57,683 nucleotides of DNA from an uncultured Prevotella sp. (GTDB lineage: Bacteria > Bacteroidota > Bacteroidia > Bacteroidales > Bacteroidaceae), in the NCBI GenBank assembly GCA_934202525.1, contig CAKPYB010000020.1, positions 1 to 57,683 of the forward strand. Direction: 5' to 3'. Under the pieces are notes generated by a model, which saw only the letters and a program-made list of their open reading frames with translations, did no database searches and was not told the origin of the DNA. A program made the translations under genes and the position numbers. Below are positions 43,091 through 53,881 of the stretch, one piece after another; the stretch's first letter is position 1, and every line of letters begins with the position of its first letter.

Positions 43091-44467
43091 TTATTTCTCT
43101 TCAAGTATTTTGGTAATTTGTGGAACATAGTTGTCCAAATCGCCAGCTCCTAAGATAACTAGAACATCGAAGTCTCGGTTCTTCACCAGGTCAAGAACAT
43201 CTTCTTTGTGAATCATGCTCTTTTCTACACCTGGTTTCAGGTTGTCATAGATAAGCTTGGAGGTTACTCCCGGAATAGGCTGCTCGCGAGCTGGATAGAT
43301 GTCGCAGAGGATTACCTCGTCCAAAAGACTCAAGCTGTTGGCGAAATCCTGATAGAAGTCGCGGGTTCTAGTATACAAGTGAGGCTGGAAGATGGCTGTT
43401 ATCTTACGGTCCTTGTACAACTCTCTGATACTCTTTGCACTCTGATAAATCTCCTTTGGATGATGTGCATAATCAGATAGGAATACCAGTTTGTCGTTCT
43501 TGATCTTAAAGTCGAAACGGCGGTCAACTCCTCCGTAGGTCTTCATGCCGTTGCGGAGTTCATCGGCTGTACAGCCATTCAACTGTGCCATTGCCATTGC
43601 TGCCACACCGTTGGTGATATTGATAGGCACAGGCTGTCCGAGTTCTACGCCCGTTACGTTCTCGATAGGAGAGATGAAGTCGAAGGTGATTCCTCCATTC
43701 TCTATCTTGATGTTCTCAGCGTGGAAGTCGCCCTCGTCCTGGCTGTATTCGTATATCTTGACGCCGTCCTGTACGTGCTGTTTCATCTCCAGACCTTTGT
43801 GGATGATGAGTGCGCCGCCCGGTTGGATCAGTTCAGTATAGTGACGGAAACTCTCCAGATAAGCCTCCTTGGTGCCGTAGATGTCGAGATGGTCAGGATC
43901 TGTTGCTGTGATGACGCTCATCCATGGGCGCAACCAGTGGAAACTGCGGTCAAACTCATCTGCCTCGATGACAACATAGTCGCTCTTGTCGGAGAGGATA
44001 TAGTTGGTGCCATAGTTCTTTGAGATACCTCCCAGGAAGGCATTACAGTCTATATGGCTCTGGTGCATGATGTGGGCGCACATGGTAGATGTTGATGTCT
44101 TTCCGTGTGTACCCGCTACGCACAGTCCCTTATGTGTACGGGTTAATGTACCCAGCACCTGAGCACGTTTCTCGATGGTGAAACCATTCTCATGGAAGAA
44201 AACCAGTTCCTTGTGTTCGGCAGGGATTGCCGGTGTGTAGACTACCAATGTTGTCTTGGCATCCTTGCAGGCTTCTGGTATGAGGTCTACATTCTCCTCA
44301 TAGTGGATAAGCATTCCCTCTTTCTCCAACTCATGAGTCAGAGTGGACGGAGTCTTGTCATATCCTGCTACTACCAACTTCTTGCTGAGGAAGTATCTAG
44401 CGATGGCGCTCATTCCGATGCCGCCGGCTCCTACAAAATAAACTGCTTTAATATCTTTAATTTCCAT
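43091..44467 (-). CDS. murC: UDP-N-acetylmuramate-L-alanine ligase
   Basis: The 458-residue protein has the Mur ligase layout: a Rossmann-like N-terminus (YFVGAGGIGMSAIARYFL), the P-loop GTHGKTSTST (about 119), central domain VIEADEFDRSFHWL (about 170) and C-terminal domain with DYAHHPKEI (about 324). It adds L-alanine to UDP-MurNAc. It overlaps the murG stop by 1 nt. Confidence 0.97.
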   Translation of the reverse strand: MEIKDIKAVYFVGAGGIGMSAIARYFLSKKLVVAGYDKTPSTLTHELEKEGMLIHYEENVDLIPEACKDAKTTLVVYTPAIPAEHKELVFFHENGFTIEKRAQVLGTLTRTHKGLCVAGTHGKTSTSTMCAHIMHQSHIDCNAFLGGISKNYGTNYILSDKSDYVVIEADEFDRSFHWLRPWMSVITATDPDHLDIYGTKEAYLESFRHYTELIQPGGALIIHKGLEMKQHVQDGVKIYEYSQDEGDFHAENIKIENGGITFDFISPIENVTGVELGQPVPINITNGVAAMAMAQLNGCTADELRNGMKTYGGVDRRFDFKIKNDKLVFLSDYAHHPKEIYQSAKSIRELYKDRKITAIFQPHLYTRTRDFYQDFANSLSLLDEVILCDIYPAREQPIPGVTSKLIYDNLKPGVEKSMIHKEDVLDLVKNRDFDVLVILGAGDLDNYVPQITKILEEK

Positions 44468-45573
44468 TACTTTGTTGCTAATTTGATTACTTCGTCGGCG
44501 ATGACGTCGGCAGAGTTCTTTAATCCTAATTTCTTGATATTCTCACAGAGCGAAGCAAGCTTTGCTTCGTCCTTTACCGTGTCAACTGCTTTCTTGAGCA
44601 ATACCTCTGGTGCATCGGCATCCTTTACGTAGATGGCAGCGTCTTTGTTGACCAATGCCATGGCGTTCTTGGTCTGGTGGTCTTCTGCCACATTAGGACT
44701 TGGAACCAGGATAACCGGTTTGCCGATGAGGCAGAACTCGCTGATGCTGCTGGCACCTGCGCGGCTGATAACCAGGTCGGCTGCCTTGTAAGCTGCACCC
44801 ATGTCGCTGATGAAATCAGTAACCTTGAGCATTGGCAACTCCTGACCTTTCAGCTGTTCCATGATGGCTGCATTATAGTATTTACCTGTCTGCCAGATAA
44901 ACTGTACACCGCTTTCCTTCACGAGGTCGAGGTGCTGGAGCACACTCTCGTTGATGGTTCTTGCACCGAGGCTGCCACCCACGAGCAGGATGGTTTTCTT
45001 TTCAGGGTCGAGACCGAACTGCTTTCTTGCTTCTTCCTTGGTGATGGTTGTCTCCAATACGTTCTGGCGTACTGGGTTTCCCGTCATGATGATCTTGTCG
45101 GCAGGGAAGAAACGTTCCATCCCTTCGTAAGCCACACAGATTTTTTCAGCCTTCTTAGCCAAGAGTTTATTGGTTACACCAGCGTATGAATTCTGCTCCT
45201 GGATGAGGCAAGGTATACCTTTGCTGGCACAAACATTGAGAGTCGGACCGCTAGCATAGCCACCTACGCCCACAGCCGCCATTGGCTTGAAGTTTTTGAT
45301 GATGCTCTTTGCCATGTGCTGGCTCTTCCATATTTTGAAGAGTACGGCGATGTTCTTGAGCAGATGCTTTCTGTCGAAGCCGCAGATAGGCAAACCCTTG
45401 ATTTCATAACCCGCAGCAGGTACACGCTGCATTTCCATTCTGCCGAGTGCACCTACGAACAGAATTTTAGCATCAGGGCGTTTCGCCTTGATGGCGTTTG
45501 CAATGGATACGGCAGGGAAGATGTGACCACCTGTGCCGCCTCCGCTTATGATAATTCTTAATTCATTATTCAT
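44467..45573 (-). CDS. murG: UDP-GlcNAc:lipid I N-acetylglucosaminyltransferase
   Basis: The 368-residue GT28 enzyme has the N-terminal GGGTGGHIFPAVSIA loop, GVGGYASGPTLN near 101, GGSLGARTINE near 196 and the donor-site SRAGASSISEF near 268. It converts lipid I to lipid II on the inner membrane face. An own -7 box (TACCTTTG, minus strand) lies at 45594-45601. Confidence 0.96.
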   Translation of the reverse strand: MNNELRIIISGGGTGGHIFPAVSIANAIKAKRPDAKILFVGALGRMEMQRVPAAGYEIKGLPICGFDRKHLLKNIAVLFKIWKSQHMAKSIIKNFKPMAAVGVGGYASGPTLNVCASKGIPCLIQEQNSYAGVTNKLLAKKAEKICVAYEGMERFFPADKIIMTGNPVRQNVLETTITKEEARKQFGLDPEKKTILLVGGSLGARTINESVLQHLDLVKESGVQFIWQTGKYYNAAIMEQLKGQELPMLKVTDFISDMGAAYKAADLVISRAGASSISEFCLIGKPVILVPSPNVAEDHQTKNAMALVNKDAAIYVKDADAPEVLLKKAVDTVKDEAKLASLCENIKKLGLKNSADVIADEVIKLATK

Positions 45574-45593
45574 ATCCGTTCATGTTTATAACG

Positions 45594-45601
45594 CAAAGGT
45601 A
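45594..45601 (-). promoter_or_regulatory. Internal dcw promoter upstream of murG
   Basis: TACCTTTG followed by CG lies 21 nt before the murG start, in the 91-nt gap after ftsW, the longest gap in the cluster apart from ftsI-murE. Confidence 0.5.
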
Positions 45602-45664
45602 TAAAAAAATATCGATTTAACGGCATTTTCTGCCATTTTTTCACCTTAATTTATAAAACTATTG

Positions 45665-46942
45665 TCAGGCAGCCACCATTTTGCTGTCGTTAAGCTCATT
45701 TTGAGGTATTTCTTTCTTCTTGGCTGTTCTGCTGATACTCAGGATGATGCCCAGGTACAGACAGTTGATGATGGTAGATGTACCACCTCTACTGATGAGT
45801 GGTAGTGGCTGTCCTGTAACAGGAGCCAGACCTACTGCTACTGCCATGTTGAAGAGTGCCTGGGTAACCAGCATGATGGCGAGTCCCATACAGAGGAAGG
45901 CAGGGAAATTGTTCTCACACCGGTTGGCTATTCTACCTGCTCTGAATAGGAGGATGATGTAGAGGAATGCAACCAGTGCGGCTCCCCAGATTCCCATCTC
46001 TTCGATGATGATGGCATAGATGAAGTCGGAGAATGCCTGTGAGAGAAAGTCTCTTTCTACCGAGTTGCCCGGACCTTTGCCTACGATGTTGGAAGAGGCG
46101 ATGGCGATGTTGGCATGTGCCACTTGGGCATCTTTGTCGAGATCGACATCTTGTGGGGCAACAGGTTTGGAGTTCATAAACTTGTCAATACGGGCTTTCC
46201 AGGTGTCGGCTCTATGGAACATCTTTTCTGCCATATTAGGCTTTTCCTGTTCCTGTTCAACCTTCTCGGTCAGCGTATTTTCCGGTTTATTGCCTTCTTC
46301 GCCCTTGTCCTGTCCGATAATCATGATACCTGCAAAGGCTGTGACGATGACAATCATGCCCAGTCCCACCAACTTACCAATCTGGTTCATCGGCACTCTT
46401 CCGATGAGCATCATGGCCAGGATTGTGACACTGAGGAGCATGGCTGTGGATAAGTTTTCCAGTCCGATGAGAATTACAAATGGAGCGGTTGCTACAAGTA
46501 TAAACTTGAAAGCCTTCCTGTTGGCACCCTGAGGTGCTTGCATGGCGCTAAGAATCTGAGCTACAGCCAGTACTACCGCACCTTTTGCTATCTCTGAAGG
46601 CTGAAACTGTACGCCCATCAGGGAGAACCAGCGGGAAGCTCCGTTGGTAGATTGACCGGTAGCCAATACCAGGACGAGCAACAGTAATGAGATGCCCATC
46701 ACGACGGGGGTAACAATCTTGAAGTACTTGCATTTCACCTTGAGCATGCAAATCATGGTGAACAGACCGCCTCCCAAGAGCAAGATGTGGCGTATGACAG
46801 GTGCCATGTAGTTTCCTGTCTTGTACGACAAGGAGCTGGAGGCAGAATATACCTCCACGATGCTTATCATACAGAGAAAGAAGAAGACCATCCAGATCAC
46901 CTTGTCTCCCTTGAAAATATTACCTATGCTCTTGTTATTCAT
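45665..46942 (-). CDS. ftsW: SEDS peptidoglycan polymerase FtsW
   Basis: The 425-residue membrane protein has about ten helices and the SEDS signatures GANRWF-equivalent GASRWFSLMGVQFQPSEIAK (about 102-121) and PLISRGGTSTI (about 386). A large extracytoplasmic loop (about 218-290) is charged. It polymerises lipid II at the septum with FtsI. The gene lies between murD and murG, the usual cluster position. Confidence 0.95.
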   Translation of the reverse strand: MNNKSIGNIFKGDKVIWMVFFFLCMISIVEVYSASSSLSYKTGNYMAPVIRHILLLGGGLFTMICMLKVKCKYFKIVTPVVMGISLLLLVLVLATGQSTNGASRWFSLMGVQFQPSEIAKGAVVLAVAQILSAMQAPQGANRKAFKFILVATAPFVILIGLENLSTAMLLSVTILAMMLIGRVPMNQIGKLVGLGMIVIVTAFAGIMIIGQDKGEEGNKPENTLTEKVEQEQEKPNMAEKMFHRADTWKARIDKFMNSKPVAPQDVDLDKDAQVAHANIAIASSNIVGKGPGNSVERDFLSQAFSDFIYAIIIEEMGIWGAALVAFLYIILLFRAGRIANRCENNFPAFLCMGLAIMLVTQALFNMAVAVGLAPVTGQPLPLISRGGTSTIINCLYLGIILSISRTAKKKEIPQNELNDSKMVAA

Positions 46943-46980
46943 TTCTTTATAGTTCTATCTGTTCTATCTGTTGAAAACTG

Positions 46981-48318
46981 TTATTCTCCGATGGCTCTTG
47001 CCAGCGCTTTAAACTGCTCGCCTCTATCTTCCATGTTCTTGAAGAGATCGAAGCTTGCGCAGCATGGGCTGAGGAGTACGGTGTCGCCCGGCTTTGCCAA
47101 TTCCTGGCAGGCTGCCACGCAATCCTTCATGCTGTGGGTGTCGCGGACAGGGATGCCAAGTACGTCAAAGTTGTCGTGCAACTTCTGGTTGTCGGCTCCG
47201 AGATATACGATACCCGCACATTTCTCCTTTACCAGGTCCTTGATCTGGTTATAGTCATTTCCCTTATCCTTACCGCCGATGATGAGGATGGTAGGGGTTG
47301 TCATGCTCTCCAGCGCATACCAGCAGGCATCCACGTTGGTTGCCTTTGAATCGTTCACATAGTAAACGCCCTGGAACTTGCCCACTTTCTCCAGACGGTG
47401 CTCTACGCCAGGGAAGTCGCTCAAGCCTTTATGCAGGGTCTCGTGGTCGATGCCTACGATGTTGCATGCCAGACCTGCAGCCAGACTGTTATAGATGTTG
47501 TGCTTGCCGCGAAGACTCATGTCTGCCTGTGGCATTTCGAAGGCTGAAGGGAAGTTGAGTTTGTACTTGCCATCCTCTATAAAGCCGACGCACCCCTCCT
47601 CCTTGAACTCAGAGAATGGGCAGAGGTGTGACTTGAGGTTGTACTTAGCCAACTCCTTTGTAACGATAGGATCATCGTTCCAGAAGATGAAACTGTCTTC
47701 CTCTGTCTGGTTCTGGGTAATGCGCATCTTGGCATCGGTATAGTTCTGCATCTTAAACTCATAGCGGTCTAGATGGTCTGGAGTGATGTTGAGCAGGATG
47801 GCCACATTGGCACGGAACTCATACATATTGTCGAGTTGGAAACTGCTCAGCTCGATGACGTAGTACTTATGAGGAGTTTCTGCTACCTGAAGGGCAAGAC
47901 TCTTTCCGATATTTCCAGCCAGACCGACATCATAGCCAGCCGACTTGATGATGTGGTAAATCAGAGAGGTAGTGGTAGTCTTACCGTTACTTCCCGTAAT
48001 ACAGATCATCTTGGCGTCAGTATATCTGCCCGCAAATTCTATTTCGCTGATGATAGGTGTACCCTTAGCCATCAGTTTCTGTATCATAGGTGCTTCCTTC
48101 GGAATACCCGGGCTCTTGATGACTTCAGCAGCATCTAAAATCTTTTCTTCAGTATGGTGACCTTCTTCCCATTCAATGTTGTGGTCATCCATCAACTTCT
48201 TGTAGTTATCCTTGATCTTTGACATGTCTGAAACAAAGACCTCGAATCCCTCTTTCTTTGCCAGCACGGCTGCACCTGCGCCACTTTCGCCAGCTCCTAA
48301 AATTACAATTTTGCTCAT
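46981..48318 (-). CDS. murD: UDP-N-acetylmuramoylalanine-D-glutamate ligase
   Basis: The 445-residue ligase has an N-terminal GAGESGAGAAVLAKKEG loop, the P-loop GSNGKTTTTSLI (about 111), NITPDHLDRY (about 181) and NDSKATNVDACWYAL (about 318). It adds D-glutamate to UDP-MurNAc-L-Ala. Confidence 0.97.
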   Translation of the reverse strand: MSKIVILGAGESGAGAAVLAKKEGFEVFVSDMSKIKDNYKKLMDDHNIEWEEGHHTEEKILDAAEVIKSPGIPKEAPMIQKLMAKGTPIISEIEFAGRYTDAKMICITGSNGKTTTTSLIYHIIKSAGYDVGLAGNIGKSLALQVAETPHKYYVIELSSFQLDNMYEFRANVAILLNITPDHLDRYEFKMQNYTDAKMRITQNQTEEDSFIFWNDDPIVTKELAKYNLKSHLCPFSEFKEEGCVGFIEDGKYKLNFPSAFEMPQADMSLRGKHNIYNSLAAGLACNIVGIDHETLHKGLSDFPGVEHRLEKVGKFQGVYYVNDSKATNVDACWYALESMTTPTILIIGGKDKGNDYNQIKDLVKEKCAGIVYLGADNQKLHDNFDVLGIPVRDTHSMKDCVAACQELAKPGDTVLLSPCCASFDLFKNMEDRGEQFKALARAIGE

Positions 48319-48361
48319 TGTCTTATTCTCTATACTTGTCGGGCTGATAAGAGCCTGTATT

Positions 48362-49630
48362 TTATCTGATCTTCAATGTGATGATGGTCAATGCTGCCAG
48401 AATGATGGTTACAATCCAGAAACGGATGGTAATCTTTGATTCATGGAAACAGTTGCGAGGTTTCTTCCACAGATACTTGCAGTCAGGATCCAGCTGACTG
48501 TCCTGTGTACGGAAGTTGTCGTGGATAGGTGTGCGTTTGAAGATACGCTGCTTCACACCTCTCCGCTTACCCATCTTGTAATAGTAAACCTGCATCATCA
48601 CGCTGAGGCTCTCTACGAAGAAGATACCGCAGAGGATAGGCAGCATCAGCTCCTTGTGGATGATGATGGCACCTACTGCGATGATACCGCCGATGGTCAG
48701 CGAACCCGTATCGCCCATGAATACCTGGGCAGGGTAGGCGTTGTACCAGAGGAAACCTATCAGGGCTCCGATGAAGGCACAGAAGAATACTACCAGTTCC
48801 TCAGAACCAGGAATATACATGATATTGAGGTAGGCGGCAAACTCGATGTGCGACGACACATACGCAAGTATGCCTAGCGCCACACCTATGATGGCGGAGT
48901 TTCCGGCACACATTCCGTCCATACCATCGTTGAGGTTAGCTCCGTTTGATACGGCTGTTACCACGAAGATGGTCATGATGACAAAGAGGATCCAGCCTGC
49001 TGCTACCTTGTACTTACCGCAGAAACTGGTGATGCTGGAGTAGTCGAGGTTGTGTCCCTTGACGAACGGGATGGTAGTCTTCAGCGATTTTCTCGCTTCC
49101 GTACGATGCTTTACCACCGTTTCCTGTCCCTGTCGCTCAATGGCGAGGTTCTCGTTCATCTTTACGTCAGGTGAAGACCAGAGCACCAGTCCCACGATGA
49201 GTCCGATACCAATCTGACCTATAATCTTATATTTACCCTTCAAGCCCTCTTTATCACGCTTGAAAATCTTGATGAAGTCGTCCATTCCACCGAGGAAGCC
49301 GAGCCATACGGTGGTGATGATCATCAGGATAAGATAGATGTTGCGCAAACGTCCGAGTAACAGTACCGGTACGAGGATAGCCAGGATGATGATGACGCCA
49401 CCCATAGAAGGAACGCCAATCTTCTTGACACCGAACGGGTCGATGCTGGCATCGCGCTGGGTTTCTGTGATTTGCTTGCTCTTGAGATACTTGATGAATT
49501 TCTCGCCGAACCAGGCTGAGATGACCAATGATAAAATCAGCGCAAGTAGGGCACGGAATGAGATGTAGCCCCACATGTGAGAACCAGAGATGCCCCACTG
49601 CTCCAGAAATCTAAAGAGATAGTATAACAT
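48362..49630 (-). CDS. mraY: Phospho-N-acetylmuramoyl-pentapeptide transferase
   Basis: The 422-residue membrane enzyme has MraY motifs TQRDASIDPFGVKKIGVPSMGG (about 56-77), GFLGGMDDFIKIFKRDKEGLKG (about 112), NLNDGMDG (about 234) and FMGDTGSL (about 312). It makes lipid I on undecaprenyl phosphate. A loop of about 50 residues near 160-205 is longer than in E. coli, as in other Bacteroidota. Confidence 0.96.
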   Translation of the reverse strand: MLYYLFRFLEQWGISGSHMWGYISFRALLALILSLVISAWFGEKFIKYLKSKQITETQRDASIDPFGVKKIGVPSMGGVIIILAILVPVLLLGRLRNIYLILMIITTVWLGFLGGMDDFIKIFKRDKEGLKGKYKIIGQIGIGLIVGLVLWSSPDVKMNENLAIERQGQETVVKHRTEARKSLKTTIPFVKGHNLDYSSITSFCGKYKVAAGWILFVIMTIFVVTAVSNGANLNDGMDGMCAGNSAIIGVALGILAYVSSHIEFAAYLNIMYIPGSEELVVFFCAFIGALIGFLWYNAYPAQVFMGDTGSLTIGGIIAVGAIIIHKELMLPILCGIFFVESLSVMMQVYYYKMGKRRGVKQRIFKRTPIHDNFRTQDSQLDPDCKYLWKKPRNCFHESKITIRFWIVTIILAALTIITLKIR

Positions 49631-49654
49631 TTTTCTTTCTTTTCTTGATTGATT

Positions 49655-51118
49655 TTACTTCTGTGAAATTCCGAAGATGTCGCGAACCACCTCTTTGTCG
49701 TCAAAGTGATGCTTTACGCCCTTAATCTCCTGATAATCTTCGTGTCCCTTACCGGCTATGAGGATTACGTCGCCCTTCTTTGCCAGCATGCAGGCTGTGC
49801 GGATGGCTTCCTTGCGGTCTACGATGCTGATTACCTTCTTCATCTGCTGGGCATTCAGTCCGGCAAGCATATCGTTGATGATATCCTGTGGCTCCTCGAA
49901 ACGTGGGTTATCGCTGGTGATGATTACCTTATCGCTCTGCTTTACAGCCTCTTGTGCCATCAATGGGCGCTTGCCCTTGTCGCGGTTGCCGCCGGCACCG
50001 CAAACGGTAATCACTTCTCCGCCCTTACCTTCGAGCACTTCGTGGATGGCGTTCAATACGTTCTCCAGCGCATCTGGTGTATGGGCATAGTCAACGATGG
50101 CGGTAAAACCGTCTGGCGACTGGATTGGTTCCAGTCTTCCGCTAACGCTGTGAAGGGTACTCATTACTACGAGCACATCCTCTGGCTTCTTGCCGAGCAT
50201 CACGGCTGCGCCATATACGGCGAGCAGGTTGCTCACGTTGAACTTACCGATGAACTGTACGCCCACTTCTCTGCCGTCAACCTCCAGATACATGCCGCCG
50301 AAGTGACACTCCAGGATTCTTGCCCTGAAGTCTGCCATGCTGCGGGTAGAGTAGGTCTTCACGGTAGCCTTGGTGTTCTGTACCATGATCATGCCGTTCT
50401 TGTCGTCGGCATTGGTAATGGCAAAGGCTGTCTTAGGCAGTCCGTCGAAGAATGCCTTCTTGGCGTTGCGGTAGTTCTCGAATGTCTTGTGATAATCGAG
50501 GTGGTCGCGGGTGAGGTTGGTGAACAAACCTCCGGCAAACTGCAAACCGCCGATACGCTTCTGTGCGATAGCGTGGGAAGAGCACTCCATGAAGGCATAC
50601 TCGCAGCCAGCCTCTACCATCTTGCCCAGGAGCATGTTCAGCTCGATAGGGTCTGGGGTGGTATGGTCGGCAGGGATTGCCTCGTCCTCAATGTAGTTGC
50701 AGACGGTAGAGAGCAAACCACACTTATGGCCGAACTTGCGGAACATATTATATAATAAGGTGGCGATGGTAGTCTTGCCGTTGGTACCTGTTACGCCTAC
50801 CAGCTTGAGCTTTCTTGAAGGGTCGCCGTAGAAGAGGGTTGCTACCTTGCCGACAGCATCCTCGGTCGAAGCGACCTGAATGTAAGTTACGCCCTCCACT
50901 TTCTCTTCAGGCATGTCTTCGCACAAAACCGACTTTGCGCCCAGTTCCAATGCCTTTGGAATAAACTTGTGGCCGTCAACCTGCGTTCCCTTCATGGCAA
51001 CGAAGAGATGACCTTCCTTAATCTTGCGAGAGTCGATGTTTACTCCCGAAACCTCTACATCAGCATCGCCGATAATCTGAACCGGCTCGATGTTTTTGAG
51101 TAATTCTTGTAACTTCAT
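49655..51118 (-). CDS. murE: UDP-MurNAc-tripeptide synthetase (meso-DAP adding)
   Basis: The 487-residue ligase has the P-loop [13 protein letters not shown] (about 110), TTPDPIELN (about 152), [10 protein letters not shown] (about 206) and [14 protein letters not shown] (about 344). The specificity motif DNPR (SDNPRFEEP, about 404) indicates meso-diaminopimelate as the amino acid added. It lies 24 nt before mraY. Confidence 0.97.
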   Translation of the reverse strand: MKLQELLKNIEPVQIIGDADVEVSGVNIDSRKIKEGHLFVAMKGTQVDGHKFIPKALELGAKSVLCEDMPEEKVEGVTYIQVASTEDAVGKVATLFYGDPSRKLKLVGVTGTNGKTTIATLLYNMFRKFGHKCGLLSTVCNYIEDEAIPADHTTPDPIELNMLLGKMVEAGCEYAFMECSSHAIAQKRIGGLQFAGGLFTNLTRDHLDYHKTFENYRNAKKAFFDGLPKTAFAITNADDKNGMIMVQNTKATVKTYSTRSMADFRARILECHFGGMYLEVDGREVGVQFIGKFNVSNLLAVYGAAVMLGKKPEDVLVVMSTLHSVSGRLEPIQSPDGFTAIVDYAHTPDALENVLNAIHEVLEGKGGEVITVCGAGGNRDKGKRPLMAQEAVKQSDKVIITSDNPRFEEPQDIINDMLAGLNAQQMKKVISIVDRKEAIRTACMLAKKGDVILIAGKGHEDYQEIKGVKHHFDDKEVVRDIFGISQK

Positions 51119-51200
51119 ATCCTGTTTCTGTTTTATATTCTATATATTTCTTTATCTACACCTTATTATATATAGGGCTTCAGATAACTTTTTCTGAGTT

Positions 51201-53360
51201 TTATTCGAGCACGATGCTGCATACGGCACCTTTCTTGATGACCGTTCCCGGCACCAGACTCTGCTTTACAACCTTTCCTCTACCTATAATCTGGGTCTTG
51301 ATGCCCCGGCTCTCCATATTGTAGATGGCGTCTCGGGCTCCCATTCCGGTAACGTCGGGTACGATAGTCTTGCCGTATTGCTTCTCCTTGATGAGCTTGA
51401 TGCTGTGGTTACCCACGCGCTCTGCCTTGCCCCAGATAGGGTTGCCGTCGGCATAGCTGCCGCTCCAGTTGGCATTGGTCTTGATGCCGAGGTGGCTGAG
51501 CACATAGTTGGCTGCAAGGATATTGCCTGCCTTTACGTCAGGAACGAAGACCGATGCTGAGTCGCGGGCGTCCTTTACGTCAACTTTCAGACTCTGCGCC
51601 ATGATGCCTTCTGAAATCTGATGGAATACCTTACCGCACATCGTACCACCCGAAGCAGGCAAACCTGATTTCTGTATGCAGACGATACAGCTGTAGCGTG
51701 GTGCATCGGCAGGGAAGTAGCCTGCGAAACTGATGAGATAGCTGGTTCCGCCACTCTTATATCCGCCGGCACCTTTAGAAATCTGGGCTGTACCCGTCTT
51801 TCCTGCCACTTTGAAGTTAGGTGAACCGGCTTTCTTTCCCAGTCCCAAGCTTACCACCTGTTCCAGGATAGTTTGCAGTTCCTTGATGCTCTTCTCCTTG
51901 GCTATCTGCTGGCGCATTACCTCTGGAGGGAATTCCATGACGGTTTCTCCGTTCTTCACTACCTTGCTCACGAATCTCGGGCGCATCATCTTGCCGTTGT
52001 TGGCGATGGTGTTGTAGAAGGTGAGGGTTGAGATAGGCGGTACCTGGGTCTCATATCCGATACTCATCCATGGCAGACTGGTTTTTGCCCAGTTGTCATA
52101 CTGTCCGTTCTTGTTTCTGTGCGGCATGCGGATTCTGGCTGGTGTTGCACCCACCAGCGGAATCTTCAGGTCGTCGTGCAGACCGGTACGGTAGATACCC
52201 TTTACGAATTTCTCAGGGTTGTTGCGGTAATGGTCGTCTATGATGCGGCTCACACCGATGTTTGAACTGTACCACAGGGTCTGTGCGAGGGTCAGCATTC
52301 CGTATCCGCCTTTTCGCCAGTTGTGGTCTTTCATTTCTCTGCCGTACATCGGCCATACACCACCTGCGGTTTCTACGTGACAGGTAGTGTCTACCACTCC
52401 GTCGTCCAGCGCTACGAGGATAGAGGCTGGCTTGAACACCGAACCCGGCTCCAGGAGGTCGCTCACGGCATGGTTGTGGATTTCTCTGTATTCTCCGTCG
52501 AAACATTTCTCCATGTTTACGATGGCCTTGATGTCGCCCGTAGGTACATCCATTACGATGGCTACACCCACATTGGCGTTGATTTCCTTCAGCTCATCGA
52601 TGAGTGAGCGTTCGGCAAGGTCTTGCATGCTCACATCGATGGTGGTCACGATATCGGCTCCGTCAATAGGAGGGGTATCGGTAATGTCGAGGAACTTGTT
52701 ACGCACCTTGCGGCGATGCACGATACCATTGGTGCCTCGCAGGATGGAGTCGTAACTCAACTCCAGACCGAAGCGGGCAGTATCCTTGGCACCATACATG
52801 GCACCGATGGTACGGCCTGCCAGCGAACCGTAAGTTCTGGTTCGGGCATTATATTCTTCCCAGTGGAAACCGCTCTGGTAGGGTTTCAGGCGGAATACAG
52901 GGATGTCCTTTATCTCGGTGAAGGTGTTATAGTCTACACGTTTCGGATAAACCGGCCAGTGGCGGCTCATCTTGGCGCGACCTTCGGCGAGGTGCTTCTT
53001 GAAATCAGACTCGCTCAGGTTTGGGAATATCTGGTGCAGGCAAAGACAGATGGAGTCTTGCTTGGCATCCCACAGCGAGTCGTTCTCTGCATCTTTCAGC
53101 GCCTTGAAGTCCATGAAGACCTTAAACTCCGGCAGCGAACTTGCCATCAGCTGTCCGGTACAACTCAAGATGTTGCCTCGGTTTGGCTTCACGGTTACGG
53201 AATCTCTCTTCTGCCGTTCTGCCACCTTCATCCAGTAATCATGCTTGGCGGTCATGATGTAGAGCGCTTTACCCACTACGGCTATGGCGAAAATCGTCAT
53301 GATGATGGCGATGGCGCTGTAGCGGGGCATTACTTTCTTGTGATCAAATTTGCTGCTCAT
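51201..53360 (-). CDS. ftsI: Septal transpeptidase FtsI (PBP3) with PASTA domain
   Basis: The 719-residue class B PBP has an N-terminal membrane helix (about 14-34), a dimerisation domain (about 55-230) and the transpeptidase domain. The active-site motifs are SVFK (in EPGSVFKPAS, about 310), SSN (in WYSSNIGVSR, about 371) and KTG (in VAGKTGTAQIS, about 525). A PASTA domain ends the protein (TIVPDVTGMGARDAIYNMES, about 662 on). It cross-links septal peptidoglycan. It overlaps the ftsL-like gene by 4 nt. Confidence 0.95.
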   Translation of the reverse strand: MSSKFDHKKVMPRYSAIAIIMTIFAIAVVGKALYIMTAKHDYWMKVAERQKRDSVTVKPNRGNILSCTGQLMASSLPEFKVFMDFKALKDAENDSLWDAKQDSICLCLHQIFPNLSESDFKKHLAEGRAKMSRHWPVYPKRVDYNTFTEIKDIPVFRLKPYQSGFHWEEYNARTRTYGSLAGRTIGAMYGAKDTARFGLELSYDSILRGTNGIVHRRKVRNKFLDITDTPPIDGADIVTTIDVSMQDLAERSLIDELKEINANVGVAIVMDVPTGDIKAIVNMEKCFDGEYREIHNHAVSDLLEPGSVFKPASILVALDDGVVDTTCHVETAGGVWPMYGREMKDHNWRKGGYGMLTLAQTLWYSSNIGVSRIIDDHYRNNPEKFVKGIYRTGLHDDLKIPLVGATPARIRMPHRNKNGQYDNWAKTSLPWMSIGYETQVPPISTLTFYNTIANNGKMMRPRFVSKVVKNGETVMEFPPEVMRQQIAKEKSIKELQTILEQVVSLGLGKKAGSPNFKVAGKTGTAQISKGAGGYKSGGTSYLISFAGYFPADAPRYSCIVCIQKSGLPASGGTMCGKVFHQISEGIMAQSLKVDVKDARDSASVFVPDVKAGNILAANYVLSHLGIKTNANWSGSYADGNPIWGKAERVGNHSIKLIKEKQYGKTIVPDVTGMGARDAIYNMESRGIKTQIIGRGKVVKQSLVPGTVIKKGAVCSIVLE

Positions 53361-53881
53361 TCTTCGGGTACGTTTATGATGTATGGAGGTTGGGTGGCGA
53401 TGTGCAGCACGCTGTCTTTATTGTTCTTCAGCATGTCGAGCACATTACTTTCACGACTCTTCTCTGTTATCTGACTGCTTGTAGACAGCGCTTTGTATTT
53501 GGTGTCTTGCAGTTCTTTCTGTAGTTTGTCCAACTCGATGATATCGTTCTGGATATTGTATCGGTTGGATATGTAGATGATGACAAAAAACACGATGAGG
53601 ATAACGAGCCATATCTGCCGGCGTATGATCTGGGCGGTAAGAATATCTCCACCCAGAATCTTTCGCAGCGTAAAGCTCGATGATCCTGAAGCCTCTTCCT
53701 CGATGGCTTGCTTGGCAATCACTTCCTTGAGCGAAGCCTGTGGGGCTTCCTGCTGCTGTGGCTCTTCCTGCTGCAGGTTCTCCTGCTGCGGAGTTTCCTG
53801 CTTCGGCTGTTCCTGTGATGCCTGTGCCTTTTCTTCGGCTATAGGCTTCTCGCTGATGTTTATGTCTTTATTGTTTATCAT
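53357..53881 (-). CDS. ftsL: FtsL-like divisome protein
   Basis: The 174-residue protein has a long Gln/Glu/Pro-rich cytoplasmic N-terminus (about 1-65), one membrane helix (about 88-107, IWLVILIVFFVIIYI) and a coiled periplasmic segment (NDIIELDKLQKELQDTKYKAL). Single-pass topology, the coiled coil and the place between rsmH and ftsI identify it as the FtsL position protein; sequence identity in this family is always low. Both ends overlap the neighbouring genes by 4 nt. Confidence 0.8.
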   Translation of the reverse strand: MINNKDINISEKPIAEEKAQASQEQPKQETPQQENLQQEEPQQQEAPQASLKEVIAKQAIEEEASGSSSFTLRKILGGDILTAQIIRRQIWLVILIVFFVIIYISNRYNIQNDIIELDKLQKELQDTKYKALSTSSQITEKSRESNVLDMLKNNKDSVLHIATQPPYIINVPEE